Below are positions 1 through 7,724 of a stretch of 25,722 nt of DNA, piece after piece. Within the stretch, counting starts at the first letter, position 1, and every line of letters begins with the position of its first letter. The stretch lies in assembly GCA_017853815.1 (NCBI GenBank), contig JAFMIT010000009.1:1-25722 (forward strand), read 5' to 3'. The notes beneath the pieces are model-generated. The model did not search any database and was not told the origin of the DNA. It saw nothing but the letters and a program-made list of their open reading frames with translations. This DNA is from Actinomycetota bacterium. GTDB taxonomy: Bacteria; Actinomycetota; Actinomycetes; S36-B12; UBA5976. The position numbers and the translations under genes are program-made.

Positions 1-447
1 CGCGACAGCTCGTGCAATCACTCGACGCACATTTGTATCGACCACGACAGATCGCTTTCCATACGCAAAAGCGACAATCGCAGCGGCGGTGTACTCGCCG
101 ATTCCTGGCAGACCACGGAGAACCTGCTCATCGTCAGGGACCTCGTCCTCAAAGTCGCGATCCAGAATCACGCTTAAGGCGTGAAGTCTTTGTGCCCGCC
201 GGGGATAACCCAGTCGACCCCACTCACGAACCGCTTCAGAGACCGGCACACTCGCCAGCGCTGAGGGGACAGGAAACCGTTTCACCCAGCGCTCGTAGAC
301 GGGGAGCACGCGAGCCACCGGCGTCTGCTGGAGCATGAATTCGCTCATCAGCACGTGCCAGGCCGAGGCGGTGTCCTCACGCCATGGCAGTGGCCGAGCG
401 TTGTGACGAAACCAACGATTGGTGCTGTTAACCAGCGAAGCGGCCAT
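1..447 (-). CDS. mutY: A/G-specific adenine glycosylase MutY, N-terminal part (runs off window)
   Basis: MutY removes adenine mispaired with guanine or 8-oxoguanine in base-excision repair. The 149 visible residues run from the ATG at 447 off the left edge with no stop. They show the family core: the catalytic Glu in SEFMLQQTPVARV (E36), the helix-hairpin-helix LPGIGEYTAA (about 113-122), and the catalytic Asp in VVDTNVRRVIAR (D137). The usual C-terminal Fe-S cluster and NUDIX-like domain would lie outside the window. No Shine-Dalgarno is visible. A -10-like CAGAAT lies six bases before the ATG, so the gene may be leaderless, and its promoter overlaps that of the divergent neighbour. In known actinobacteria mutY lies in the clpC region, which fits here. 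The family call is secure; only the 3' part is missing. Confidence 0.93.
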   Translation of the reverse strand, partial: MAASLVNSTNRWFRHNARPLPWREDTASAWHVLMSEFMLQQTPVARVLPVYERWVKRFPVPSALASVPVSEAVREWGRLGYPRRAQRLHALSVILDRDFEDEVPDDEQVLRGLPGIGEYTAAAIVAFAYGKRSVVVDTNVRRVIARAVA

Positions 448-456
448 TTGCGAATT

Positions 457-491
457 CTGACACCTGCTCGGCTCGCGCTACCCTAGATGCC
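457..491 (+). promoter_or_regulatory. Candidate leaderless promoter of the 492-1145 gene
   Basis: A -35-like CTGACA (457-462), a 16-nt spacer and a -10 box TACCCT (479-484) end seven bases before the ATG at 492. Transcription would therefore begin at or next to the start codon, and no Shine-Dalgarno is present. The 44-bp gap is shared with divergent mutY. The spacing is visible; promoter activity is inferred. Confidence 0.5.
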
Positions 492-1145
492 ATGTCGAAC
501 CGCGATCTTCCCCCGAAGCGGCCGAGCCAGAACATTCTGCGTAAGCGCCAAGTGGCACCAGAGGTGTACCGTCGTCGACGCATCGCGACCGCGTTCATTG
601 GCACGATTGCCTTCGTAGTCATCTACCAATTAGTCATCGGATTGCTTGGATATGTCGGCAGTTTCTTGACGGCCGATGCGAGTCCAACAAACACTCAAAC
701 ACAGAAGCCAACTCAGCAGAGCACCACCAGCACAGAACCTGCCAGTCCGACTGAGTGCGACCTTGAGAACATCGCAATCGATCTTCAAATCTTGGGTGGA
801 CCTCAGTTCGCAGCTGACGAAAACGTCGGCATCAGCGCGACAATTCGCAACACTGGATCAAAGACCTGTCTCAGAAATGTTGGTTCAGACGCCAACGAGA
901 TCTACATCCAAGCGGCGGATTCCAAGCGCGAGGTGTGGTCGAGCGATCGCTGCCCCACAGCCTCTGATACCGCTATTGTCGAAATGCTCCCTGGCAGCGC
1001 CTACCGCATTCGCCTCGAATGGAATGGAACGTCGAATCCAACTCAATGCGATCGCTTAGGTGCGCATGTGCCAGCTGGTGAGTACCTCGTTATTGCTCGC
1101 AATGAGAAAGCAAAATCAAAACCGGCGGTCATCAGTTTTATCTGA
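492..1145 (+). CDS. Membrane-anchored extracytoplasmic hypothetical protein
   Basis: I do not recognise a named family. The 217-residue protein has a basic N-terminus (RKRQ, RRRR), one hydrophobic helix at about 31-59 and a Thr/Pro/Gln/Ser-rich linker at about 62-88. A C-terminal domain with short beta-like stretches follows and contains four cysteines (C89, C126, C154, C186), enough for two disulfides outside the cell. The positive N-terminus predicts a cytoplasmic N-tail and an exported domain. The pattern ISATIRNTGSKTC is reminiscent of Ig-like folds such as DUF4232 or BsuPI, but this is only a fold impression. The ATG at 492 is preceded by a -10 box at leaderless spacing. The gene is divergent from mutY and convergent with clpC, and its last codons form part of the clpC terminator hairpin. 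Confidence 0.75.
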   Translation: MSNRDLPPKRPSQNILRKRQVAPEVYRRRRIATAFIGTIAFVVIYQLVIGLLGYVGSFLTADASPTNTQTQKPTQQSTTSTEPASPTECDLENIAIDLQILGGPQFAADENVGISATIRNTGSKTCLRNVGSDANEIYIQAADSKREVWSSDRCPTASDTAIVEMLPGSAYRIRLEWNGTSNPTQCDRLGAHVPAGEYLVIARNEKAKSKPAVISFI

Positions 1146-1154
1146 TGCCGCCGG
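1110..1154 (-). terminator. Intrinsic terminator of clpC, nested in the convergent gene's 3' end
   Basis: CCGGCGG (1122-1128) and CATCAG (1130-1135) pair with CTGATG (1142-1147) and CCGCCGG (1148-1154). This gives 13 base pairs with one bulged base and a 6-nt loop. On the minus strand the hairpin is followed by TTTTGATTTTG, a good U-rich tail; the plus-strand side has none. It lies just past the clpC stop (1173) and overlaps the last codons and the stop of the 492-1145 gene. Confidence 0.8.
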
Positions 1155-1172
1155 CCTGAATGATGGTGTCGC

Positions 1173-3665
1173 TTATGCGACGGTGGCTCCACCTTCAAGG
1201 TTGAGCGCTGCGAAATCTTCTTTCGGTGCACCACGGAAGGTGAACACCGCGTCTTTGCCTTCGCCTTCGACGTCAACAACGACAATTTCGCCGGCCTTGA
1301 GTTCGCCAAACAGCATCTTCTCCGACAGCACGTCTTCGAGTTCGCGCTGCATGGTTCGACGCAGTGGTCGAGCTCCAAGCACCGGGTCGTAGCCACGCTC
1401 TGCCAACACGTGCTTGGCAGCGGTCGTGAGTTCGATACCCATGTCCTTGTCGCGCAGACGCTCATCGAGTTTGGCGAGCATGAGATCGACAATCTGAATG
1501 ATCTCGTCTTGAGACAACTGGTGGAACACAACAATGTCATCGATGCGGTTGAGGAACTCGGGACGGAAGTGCGTCTTGAGTTCGTCGTTGACCTTGGTGC
1601 GCATTTTCTCGTAGGCACTCTTGATGTCATCTGCAGCAGCAAAGCCGAGATTGAGTCCCTTTGAGATGTCGCGGGTTCCGAGGTTGGTCGTCATGATGAT
1701 GACCGTGTTCTTAAAGTCGACCATGCGGCCTTGAGCGTCGGTCAGACGACCTTCCTCAAGAATCTGCAGCAGCGAGTTGAAGATATCGGGGTGGGCTTTT
1801 TCGATTTCGTCGAAGAGCACAACGGAGAAAGGCTTGCGGCGCACCTTCTCGGTGAGCTGTCCACCTTCTTCGTATCCGACGTAACCCGGAGGCGAACCAA
1901 ACAGACGAGACACCGTGTGCTTTTCGGCGTACTCAGACATGTCGAGAGTGATCAACGCGTCTTCGTCACCAAACAAGAACTCAGCAAGGGTCTTCGACAG
2001 CTCAGTTTTGCCGACGCCTGAAGGGCCGGCGAAAATGAATGAGCCACCTGGACGTTTGGGATCCTTGAGACCAGCACGCGTACGACGAATTGCCTGAGAC
2101 AGAGCCTTGATCGCCTGCTGTTGGCCGATCACGCGCTTGTGCAATTCATCTTCCATCTTGAGAAGACGAGCGGACTCTTCTTCTGAAATCTGAACGACTG
2201 GAATACCCGTTGCGACGGCCAGCACCTCTGCAATGAGATTCTCGCCTACTTCGGCGACGACATCGAGGTCGCCGGCCTTCCATTCCTTTTCTTTGGTGGC
2301 CTTGGCGGCAATCAGTTGCTTCTCCTGGTCGCGCAAGGACGCAGCCTTTTCGAAGTCCTGACCATCGATGGCAGATTCTTTTTCGCGACGAGTCGCAGCA
2401 ATCTGCTCATCGAAAGCGCGCAGCTCTGGAGGTGCAGTCATGCGACGAATACGCAGGCGTGCGCCGGCCTCATCGATCAAGTCGATTGCCTTGTCTGGCA
2501 AGAAGCGATCGTTGATGTACCGATCAGCGAGTGACGCAGCAGCAACGAGTGCACCATCAGTAATGGTGACACGGTGATGCTGTTCGTAGCGATCGCGTAG
2601 ACCCTTGAGAATTTCAATGGTGTGTGCGACAGAAGGCTCGTTCACCTGAATCGGCTGGAAGCGACGCTCGAGCGCAGCATCCTTCTCGATGTATTTACGG
2701 TACTCATCGAGAGTGGTCGCACCGATGGTCTGCAATTCACCGCGAGCAAGCATTGGCTTGAGAATCGATGCAGCATCGATAGCGCCTTCAGCGGCGCCCG
2801 CACCGACGAGCGTATGGATTTCGTCAATGAAAAGAATGATGTCGCCACGAGTGCGAATCTCTTTGAGGACCTTCTTCAGACGCTCTTCGAAGTCACCGCG
2901 GTAACGCGAACCAGCGACGAGAGCACCGAGATCAAGAGAGTAGATCTGCTTGTCCTTGAGCGTTTCTGGCACGTCGCCGTGGACAATCATTTGGGCGAGA
3001 CCTTCGACGCAGGCTGACTTGCCAACGCCAGGCTCACCAACGAGAACAGGATTGTTCTTCGTGCGGCGCGACAAAATCTGCATGACGCGTTCGATTTCGT
3101 TCTTGCGACCGATAACGGGATCGAGCTTCATCTCACGCGCTGCCTGGGTCAGGTTGCGACCGAATTGATCGAGAACGAGCGAGGTAGATGGCGTGCCTTC
3201 GTTTTGTTGCGCAGCTGGTTCTTTGCCTTGGTAGCCAGACAACAACTGAATGACCTGTTGGCGAACGCGGTTGAGATCTGCGCCGAGTTTCTCCAGCACC
3301 TTCGCAGCGACACCTTCGCCTTCGCGAATAAGGCCAAGCAGGATGTGCTCAGTACCGATGTAGTTGTGGCCGAGCTGCAGCGCTTCGCGCAGAGACAACT
3401 CGAGCACTTTTTTAGCGCGCGGCGTAAACGGAATATGTCCGCTCGGAGCCGTCTGGCCTTGGCCAATGGTTTCTTCAACCTGGGCGCGAACCGCATCAAG
3501 CGAAATGCCCATGGCTTCTAGAGCCTTTGCAGCAACGCCTTCACCCTCATGAATCAGACCAAGCAGGATGTGCTCGGTACCGATGTAATTGTGGTTCAGC
3601 ATGCGTGCTTCTTCTTGAGCTAGCACGACGACGCGACGAGCGCGGTCGGTAAACCTCTCAAACAT
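1173..3665 (-). CDS. clpC: AAA+ ATPase ClpC, unfoldase of the ClpCP protease
   Basis: ClpC unfolds substrate proteins and feeds them into ClpP in the cytoplasm. The 830-residue length is typical. In order: two Clp-N repeats (about 1-75 and 78-140), NBD1 with Walker A GEPGVGKS (210-217) and Walker B ILFIDEIH (to 284), and a UVR/middle region (about 424-452). NBD2 follows with Walker A GPSGVGKT (547-554), Walker B VVLFDE (to 620) and sensor-2 GARPLRR (764-770). LGF at 673-675 fits the ClpP-docking loop. The ATG at 3665 has GAAAGGTAGG upstream at a fitting distance. A GGGTCAG/CTGACCC dyad lies in the leader. In Mycobacterium tuberculosis clpC1 follows lysS and lsr2; here argA, ppc and a GNAT gene lie between lysS and clpC, and no lsr2 is seen. 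Confidence 0.97.
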   Translation of the reverse strand: MFERFTDRARRVVVLAQEEARMLNHNYIGTEHILLGLIHEGEGVAAKALEAMGISLDAVRAQVEETIGQGQTAPSGHIPFTPRAKKVLELSLREALQLGHNYIGTEHILLGLIREGEGVAAKVLEKLGADLNRVRQQVIQLLSGYQGKEPAAQQNEGTPSTSLVLDQFGRNLTQAAREMKLDPVIGRKNEIERVMQILSRRTKNNPVLVGEPGVGKSACVEGLAQMIVHGDVPETLKDKQIYSLDLGALVAGSRYRGDFEERLKKVLKEIRTRGDIILFIDEIHTLVGAGAAEGAIDAASILKPMLARGELQTIGATTLDEYRKYIEKDAALERRFQPIQVNEPSVAHTIEILKGLRDRYEQHHRVTITDGALVAAASLADRYINDRFLPDKAIDLIDEAGARLRIRRMTAPPELRAFDEQIAATRREKESAIDGQDFEKAASLRDQEKQLIAAKATKEKEWKAGDLDVVAEVGENLIAEVLAVATGIPVVQISEEESARLLKMEDELHKRVIGQQQAIKALSQAIRRTRAGLKDPKRPGGSFIFAGPSGVGKTELSKTLAEFLFGDEDALITLDMSEYAEKHTVSRLFGSPPGYVGYEEGGQLTEKVRRKPFSVVLFDEIEKAHPDIFNSLLQILEEGRLTDAQGRMVDFKNTVIIMTTNLGTRDISKGLNLGFAAADDIKSAYEKMRTKVNDELKTHFRPEFLNRIDDIVVFHQLSQDEIIQIVDLMLAKLDERLRDKDMGIELTTAAKHVLAERGYDPVLGARPLRRTMQRELEDVLSEKMLFGELKAGEIVVVDVEGEGKDAVFTFRGAPKEDFAALNLEGGATVA

Positions 3666-3681
3666 TTCGCCTACCTTTCAC

Positions 3682-3709
3682 GGGTCAGCCTATTGAGTCA
3701 TCCTGACCC
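3682..3709 (-). promoter_or_regulatory. Inverted repeat in the clpC leader (candidate operator or hairpin)
   Basis: GGGTCAG (3682-3688) and CTGACCC (3703-3709) form a perfect 7-bp dyad with a 14-nt centre, which contains the near-palindrome TGAGTCA. It is centred about 30 nt upstream of the clpC ATG. It could be a repressor or activator site, or a leader hairpin. No clear -10/-35 pair could be fixed beside it. Confidence 0.35.
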
Positions 3710-3737
3710 AAGCATCTGGCCGCAGGAAGTACAACCT

Positions 3738-3761
3738 TCAAAGAGGGGGTTTTGTTCCCCG
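3738..3761 (-). terminator. Weak hairpin after the GNAT gene
   Basis: Directly after the GNAT stop (3762), the minus strand reads GGGG, a 7-nt A-rich loop, CCCC, then CTCTTT. The stem is only about four pairs, so this is at best a weak terminator and read-through into clpC is plausible. Confidence 0.25.
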
Positions 3762-4316
3762 TTACAGCCCAATTCGGTAGCGGAGCAGGGGGCCGCCACC
3801 CTGCTCCTCGGGGGCTGGGCCGTCATACTCGAGCACGCCACCGTTGTTCAGGATGACTTTTTGGGATGCCAGGTTGTCTGGAGTCGTGGTGATCTGCACC
3901 GATCCAAGGCCCTGAGCGCGAGCGAGATCGAGCATCTGGGCGAGCGCCTGAGTCGCGTAACCGCGGCGCTGCTTCCATTCCGCCACCGCGTAGCCGATGT
4001 GGCCGAGGACGTGAGGGGGAAGCTCATCGGTGCCAGGCTGCCACCGAAGGCTGATCATGCCGACGAAACCGTCGTCCCACATCCACTTGGTCATGCCTGG
4101 CAGCCGTTTGACGATCTGGCCATTGGGCAGCTGCACATCTGGGCCTGCCGCCTCAGGGTCGGTCATCTGCGCGATGTAGAGAACTGGGTCCGAGGCAATG
4201 CGATCGAATGCATCCTGGCGAACGCGGGCCGGATTGACCGTGCCTGGAGCAAATCCCTCGCGCAGCGCCAGGACGAAGTCCGGAAGGAGCTCAAGCGTCG
4301 GGGTGACAATCTGCAT
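3762..4316 (-). CDS. GNAT-family N-acetyltransferase (COG3981-like)
   Basis: This is a predicted acetyl-CoA-dependent N-acetyltransferase of unknown substrate, 184 residues from the ATG at 4316. The acetyl-CoA pyrophosphate loop is visible as QRRGYA (116-121, pattern Q-x-x-G-x-A), preceded by the beta strand GHIGYAV. The C-terminal part (PDNLASQKVILNNGG) is the usual GNAT end with an Asn-Ser/Ala helix. The protein resembles the COG3981 group. A GTG directly before the ATG is an alternative start. The ATG is favoured because CACAAT lies six bases upstream, which fits leaderless expression, and no Shine-Dalgarno is visible. It is divergent from ppc and upstream of clpC on the same strand. Confidence 0.85.
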   Translation of the reverse strand: MQIVTPTLELLPDFVLALREGFAPGTVNPARVRQDAFDRIASDPVLYIAQMTDPEAAGPDVQLPNGQIVKRLPGMTKWMWDDGFVGMISLRWQPGTDELPPHVLGHIGYAVAEWKQRRGYATQALAQMLDLARAQGLGSVQITTTPDNLASQKVILNNGGVLEYDGPAPEEQGGGPLLRYRIGL

Positions 4317-4403
4317 CACCCAATTGTGCTCGCCTGTCTGAGCCGATGCACGAAAGACCTGTTCGCACTTCGAGACGGCAACATGCCTGAAACACCGCTC
4401 GCC

Positions 4404-4417
4404 TACCCTTTGCCGCT
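4404..4417 (+). promoter_or_regulatory. Candidate leaderless -10 element of ppc
   Basis: TACCCT (4404-4409) lies eight bases before the ppc ATG, so transcription would start at about the A of the start codon. It is identical to the -10 box before the 492-1145 gene. No Shine-Dalgarno is present and the -35 is poor (acatgc at 4381). Confidence 0.45.
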
Positions 4418-7147
4418 ATGAACGGGATGCCCCTCGCCACCGACCGCGCCGACGCTGAGTTGCGCGCCGAAATCCGCCGACTTGGTGTGATTTTGGGACA
4501 AACGCTTGCCGAGGTGGAGGGACAGGACCTGCTCGATCGAGTCGAGCTCGTGCGTCAAATGGTTCGGGACAATCCGACCGAAGCCGCGCGAACGCTGGAC
4601 GGTCTCGAACTCACAGACGCCATTCGGCTTGCTCGCGCGTTTAGCACCTACTTCAACCTCGCCAACGTGGCCGAACAGGTTTTCCGTGCGAAAGACCTGG
4701 CCGCAGATCGTCGCGCCACCGGCGGCGCTCTGGTCCGCGCAGCTCATCGGATTTCGACAGCCGGGATTCCCGCTCGCGAAGTCACCACCGGCTTGGCTCG
4801 CATTAACGCCCGCCCCGTGTTCACGGCGCACCCAACCGAAGCCGCTCGGCGCTCGGTCCTCCTCAAGATTCGTCGCATCGCCGACTTGTTGGCGCAGCCA
4901 GATGACACCCACCGCAATCGACGCCTCAAAGAGTCCGTCGCGATGTTGTGGCAAACCGACGAACTGCGATTGAGCCGGCCCGAAGTTATGGACGAAGCGC
5001 GAAACGCGCTCTACTTCCTCGACGAATTGGCCCAAGGTCCACTCGCCTCGATTCTTGATGAACTCGAACATGTGATTGAAGAGATTGGTGCCGAACTCCC
5101 CATCGACGCCACTCCGCTCACTTTCGGGACCTGGATCGGTGGCGACCGTGACGGAAATCCTTTTGTCACGCCAGAAGTCACGCTTCGAGTGCTGTCACTT
5201 CAACGCGACCACGCGATTCGTAATCTCCTCGTGCATCTCGATCGCGTCGTCGAAGATCTTTCAATTTCCGAACGCATCCTCAACGTCGAACGCGACGAGA
5301 TCATCTGGTCATCAATTGAAAAGGATCTCGCGGCACTTCCAGAGCTCGATCGCCGCTACTTGCGTATCAACGCCGAAGAACCTTGGCGCCTGAAACTCAC
5401 GTGCATACGACAGAAGCTGGTGAACACTCGCAATCGGCTCACGACCCGTGCCTCGCATGTGCCTGGTCACGATTACATCGGCAACGATGAGTTGCTCGAA
5501 GATCTCAAAGTGGTCGCTGAGTCACTCGATCGTCTCGGCAAGCGCGACTCAGTGGCGGAAGCAATTTTCGATCGGTTTATTCGCGTCGTCCGCGCAACAG
5601 GCCTGCGCCTCGCGACACTCGATGTTCGTGAACATTCAGAAAAGCATCATCACGCGATTGCACAGATTTTTGATGGTGGCATCAGTGGTTCGTACACCAA
5701 AGCCTCAAAGAGCGAACGCTTTATCATGCTGGCAGAAGCGCTCGGTGCCCCAGCTGCGCGCGCATTCCGCGAAGAGAACTTCGATGACTCCTGCCGAAAC
5801 ACGTTCGGCGCTTTCTCCGCTATTCGCGATGCGCAGGATCGATTCGGCAGCGACGTCATCGAGACGTACATCATCTCGATGACCAAAGGGCCAGAAGACG
5901 TCCTGGCTGCCGCCGTGCTCGCACGGTACGCGGGACTGGTCGATCTCGGTTCCGGTTTTGCACGGGTGGGCTTCGCGCCGCTTCTCGAAACAGTCGATGA
6001 ACTTCGTCGCGCTGCAGAGATTCTTGATCAACTGCTGTCGAATCCCACATATCGCCAGCTGGTGCGCCTGCGCGGCGACGAACAAGAAGTCATGCTCGGC
6101 TATTCCGACTCCAACAAAGATGCGGGCATCACCACATCGCAGTGGGAGATTCACTTGGCGCAGCGCCTCTTGCGCGATGTCGCAGCTCACCACGGTGTGC
6201 AGTTACGACTGTTCCACGGCCGCGGTGGCACCGTCGGTCGAGGTGGAGGACCGACATACGAAGCCATCATGGCCCAGCCGTGGGGCGTGCTCGATGGCGA
6301 AATCAAGATCACCGAGCAGGGTGAAGTGATTTCCGATAAGTACTTGCTGCCGAGTCTCGCGCGCGCAAACTTGCGTCAAACGTTGGCCGCAGTTCTCGAA
6401 TCGACGTTCTTGCATCAGTCCTCGCGCGTATTCGCAGAGGAACTTGAACAATGGGACGCAGTCATGAACCTGGCATCGGACGCAGCGTTCGCGAAATATC
6501 GCGAGCTCGTCAATCACCCAGATTTGCCACGGTACTTTGCGTTGTCGACTCCCGTCGACGAACTTGCGGATGTGCACATGGGTTCGCGCCCTGCGCGCCG
6601 TCCCGACACCAACGCCGGCATCGATGGTCTGCGTGCGATTCCATGGGTGTTCGGCTGGACCCAGTCTCGGCAGATTGTTCCCGGCTGGTACGGCGTCGGT
6701 ACCGCGTTGCAGACGGCACGCGAAGCCGGTCACACTGACTTGCTTAAGCGCATGAACGCCGACTGGCACTTCTTCCGCAACTTCTTGTCGAACGTCGAAA
6801 TGACGCTGGCCAAGACCGATCTCTCAGTGGCCCGCCACTATGTCGAGCATCTCGTGCCAGCGGAATTGCAGCCCATCTTTGACACGATTGTTGAAGAGCA
6901 CCAGCGCACCATCCGCGAAATCTTGTTGGTCACGGGTAGTGATTCACTTCTCGAAAAGAACGAAATCCTCGCGAGCACCTTGCAGGTTCGAGATTTCTAT
7001 CTCTTGCCACTGCAGTTCTTGCAGGTGTCACTCTTGCAGCGCGTGCGTGCGTTGCGCGCCGAAGGCAAAGATGTCGATGCAGATATCCAGCGTGCGCTTT
7101 CGCTCACGATCAACGGCATCGCGACGGGCCTCCGCAACACCGGCTGA
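4418..7147 (+). CDS. ppc: Phosphoenolpyruvate carboxylase
   Basis: This enzyme carboxylates PEP with bicarbonate to oxaloacetate, the anaplerotic feed into the TCA cycle and aspartate-family synthesis. The 909 residues match the bacterial norm. Visible motifs are VFTAHPTEAARR with the catalytic His138, GGDRDGNPFVT (241-251), VMLGYSDSNKDAG with Lys567, and the Gly-rich FHGRGGTVGRGGGP (599-612). The C-terminus ends with the characteristic NTG. The start at 4418 is chosen because it directly follows a -10 box at leaderless spacing and the protein begins at the expected distance from the first conserved helix. The gene is an isolated plus-strand transcription unit between two minus-strand GNAT genes. 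It ends in a pair of 22-bp repeats shared with the convergent argA. The oxaloacetate could supply aspartate for the nearby NadB. Confidence 0.97.
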   Translation: MNGMPLATDRADAELRAEIRRLGVILGQTLAEVEGQDLLDRVELVRQMVRDNPTEAARTLDGLELTDAIRLARAFSTYFNLANVAEQVFRAKDLAADRRATGGALVRAAHRISTAGIPAREVTTGLARINARPVFTAHPTEAARRSVLLKIRRIADLLAQPDDTHRNRRLKESVAMLWQTDELRLSRPEVMDEARNALYFLDELAQGPLASILDELEHVIEEIGAELPIDATPLTFGTWIGGDRDGNPFVTPEVTLRVLSLQRDHAIRNLLVHLDRVVEDLSISERILNVERDEIIWSSIEKDLAALPELDRRYLRINAEEPWRLKLTCIRQKLVNTRNRLTTRASHVPGHDYIGNDELLEDLKVVAESLDRLGKRDSVAEAIFDRFIRVVRATGLRLATLDVREHSEKHHHAIAQIFDGGISGSYTKASKSERFIMLAEALGAPAARAFREENFDDSCRNTFGAFSAIRDAQDRFGSDVIETYIISMTKGPEDVLAAAVLARYAGLVDLGSGFARVGFAPLLETVDELRRAAEILDQLLSNPTYRQLVRLRGDEQEVMLGYSDSNKDAGITTSQWEIHLAQRLLRDVAAHHGVQLRLFHGRGGTVGRGGGPTYEAIMAQPWGVLDGEIKITEQGEVISDKYLLPSLARANLRQTLAAVLESTFLHQSSRVFAEELEQWDAVMNLASDAAFAKYRELVNHPDLPRYFALSTPVDELADVHMGSRPARRPDTNAGIDGLRAIPWVFGWTQSRQIVPGWYGVGTALQTAREAGHTDLLKRMNADWHFFRNFLSNVEMTLAKTDLSVARHYVEHLVPAELQPIFDTIVEEHQRTIREILLVTGSDSLLEKNEILASTLQVRDFYLLPLQFLQVSLLQRVRALRAEGKDVDADIQRALSLTINGIATGLRNTG

Positions 7148-7191
7148 GTGGTACGAGTTCAAAACACTCGTGGTACGAGTTCAAAACAGTC
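7148..7191. repeat. Two tandem 22-bp repeats with TGGTACG core
   Basis: Two copies, 7148-7169 and 7170-7191, begin immediately after the ppc stop. Their first 19 bases (GTGGTACGAGTTCAAAACA) are identical. The GTAC cores are exactly 22 bp apart. The core and the period match the array at 25396-25530. Across the junction, ACTCGT (7166-7171) and ACGAGT (7175-7180) form a 6-bp hairpin. Confidence 0.8.
7161..7180 (-). terminator. Putative argA terminator made by the repeat junction
   Basis: On the minus strand, ACTCGT, loop ACC and ACGAGT are followed by GTTTTG. It is a short stem with a short U run just past the argA stop. On the plus strand the same hairpin is followed by TCAAAAC, so it would end ppc poorly. 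It is a weak but sensible site between convergent genes. Confidence 0.4.
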
Positions 7192-7194
7192 TCG

Positions 7195-7722
7195 CTACAA
7201 CAAGCGCAACATTCGTGTATTGCCCAATGTATTGGGCTTCACGCGCTCGAGCCCAAGCATTTCGGCCACACCTTCGTCGTACGACTCTAGAAGTTGCTCG
7301 TAAACGGACACATCAACCGGCGCGCCATCGATAGCTTGGAATCCATGCCGAGCGAAAAAGTCCGTCTCGAAGGTCAAACAAAAGAGCCGCGTAATCCCAA
7401 GCGCACGCGCGCGATCGACAAGCAGCTCAAGAATCGTGCCACCGAGCCCACTCTTTCGATGTTCTGGTGACACTGCCAAAGTTCGAATTTCGCCTAAGTC
7501 TTCCCACATCACATGCAAAGCGCCGCAGCCGATGACTTCGTTGTCTTTCACTGCCACTAAGAATTCTTGGACGTGCTCAAAGAGCGTCACCGTGGCCTTG
7601 GACAGCAGTCGCCGTTCAACCGCGTACGTATCAACAATGGCGCGAATTCCGCGTACATCGCTCGTACGCGCAGGTCGAACAACAATGCCGTTTGGCAATG
7701 CAATCTCAGCAGCGACCGGCAT
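7195..7722 (-). CDS. argA: Amino-acid N-acetyltransferase (short N-acetylglutamate synthase)
   Basis: This enzyme is predicted to acetylate glutamate with acetyl-CoA, the first step of arginine synthesis. The 175 residues form a single GNAT domain without the amino-acid-kinase domain of E. coli ArgA. The sequence resembles the short mycobacterial enzyme Rv2747 as I recall it: CGALHVMWEDLGEIRTLAV (66-84), the acetyl-CoA loop EHRKSGLGG (87-95), LTFETDFFARHGF (116-128) and the ending VKPNTLGNTRMLRLL. The ATG lies two bases past the lysS stop (7725), so it is probably translated from the lysS transcript. It is the last gene of the panC-nadBC-coaX-lysS series. Other arginine genes are not in the window. 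The family is clear; glutamate as substrate is inferred from the Rv2747 match. Confidence 0.87.
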   Translation of the reverse strand: MPVAAEIALPNGIVVRPARTSDVRGIRAIVDTYAVERRLLSKATVTLFEHVQEFLVAVKDNEVIGCGALHVMWEDLGEIRTLAVSPEHRKSGLGGTILELLVDRARALGITRLFCLTFETDFFARHGFQAIDGAPVDVSVYEQLLESYDEGVAEMLGLERVKPNTLGNTRMLRLL

Positions 7723-7724
7723 AA

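Noticed and set aside
3693..4421. 242-codon plus-strand frame opposite the GNAT gene, and the minus-strand frame 4403-5071 opposite ppc
   Set aside because: Both are frame shadows of well-supported genes, with atypical composition and no family pattern.
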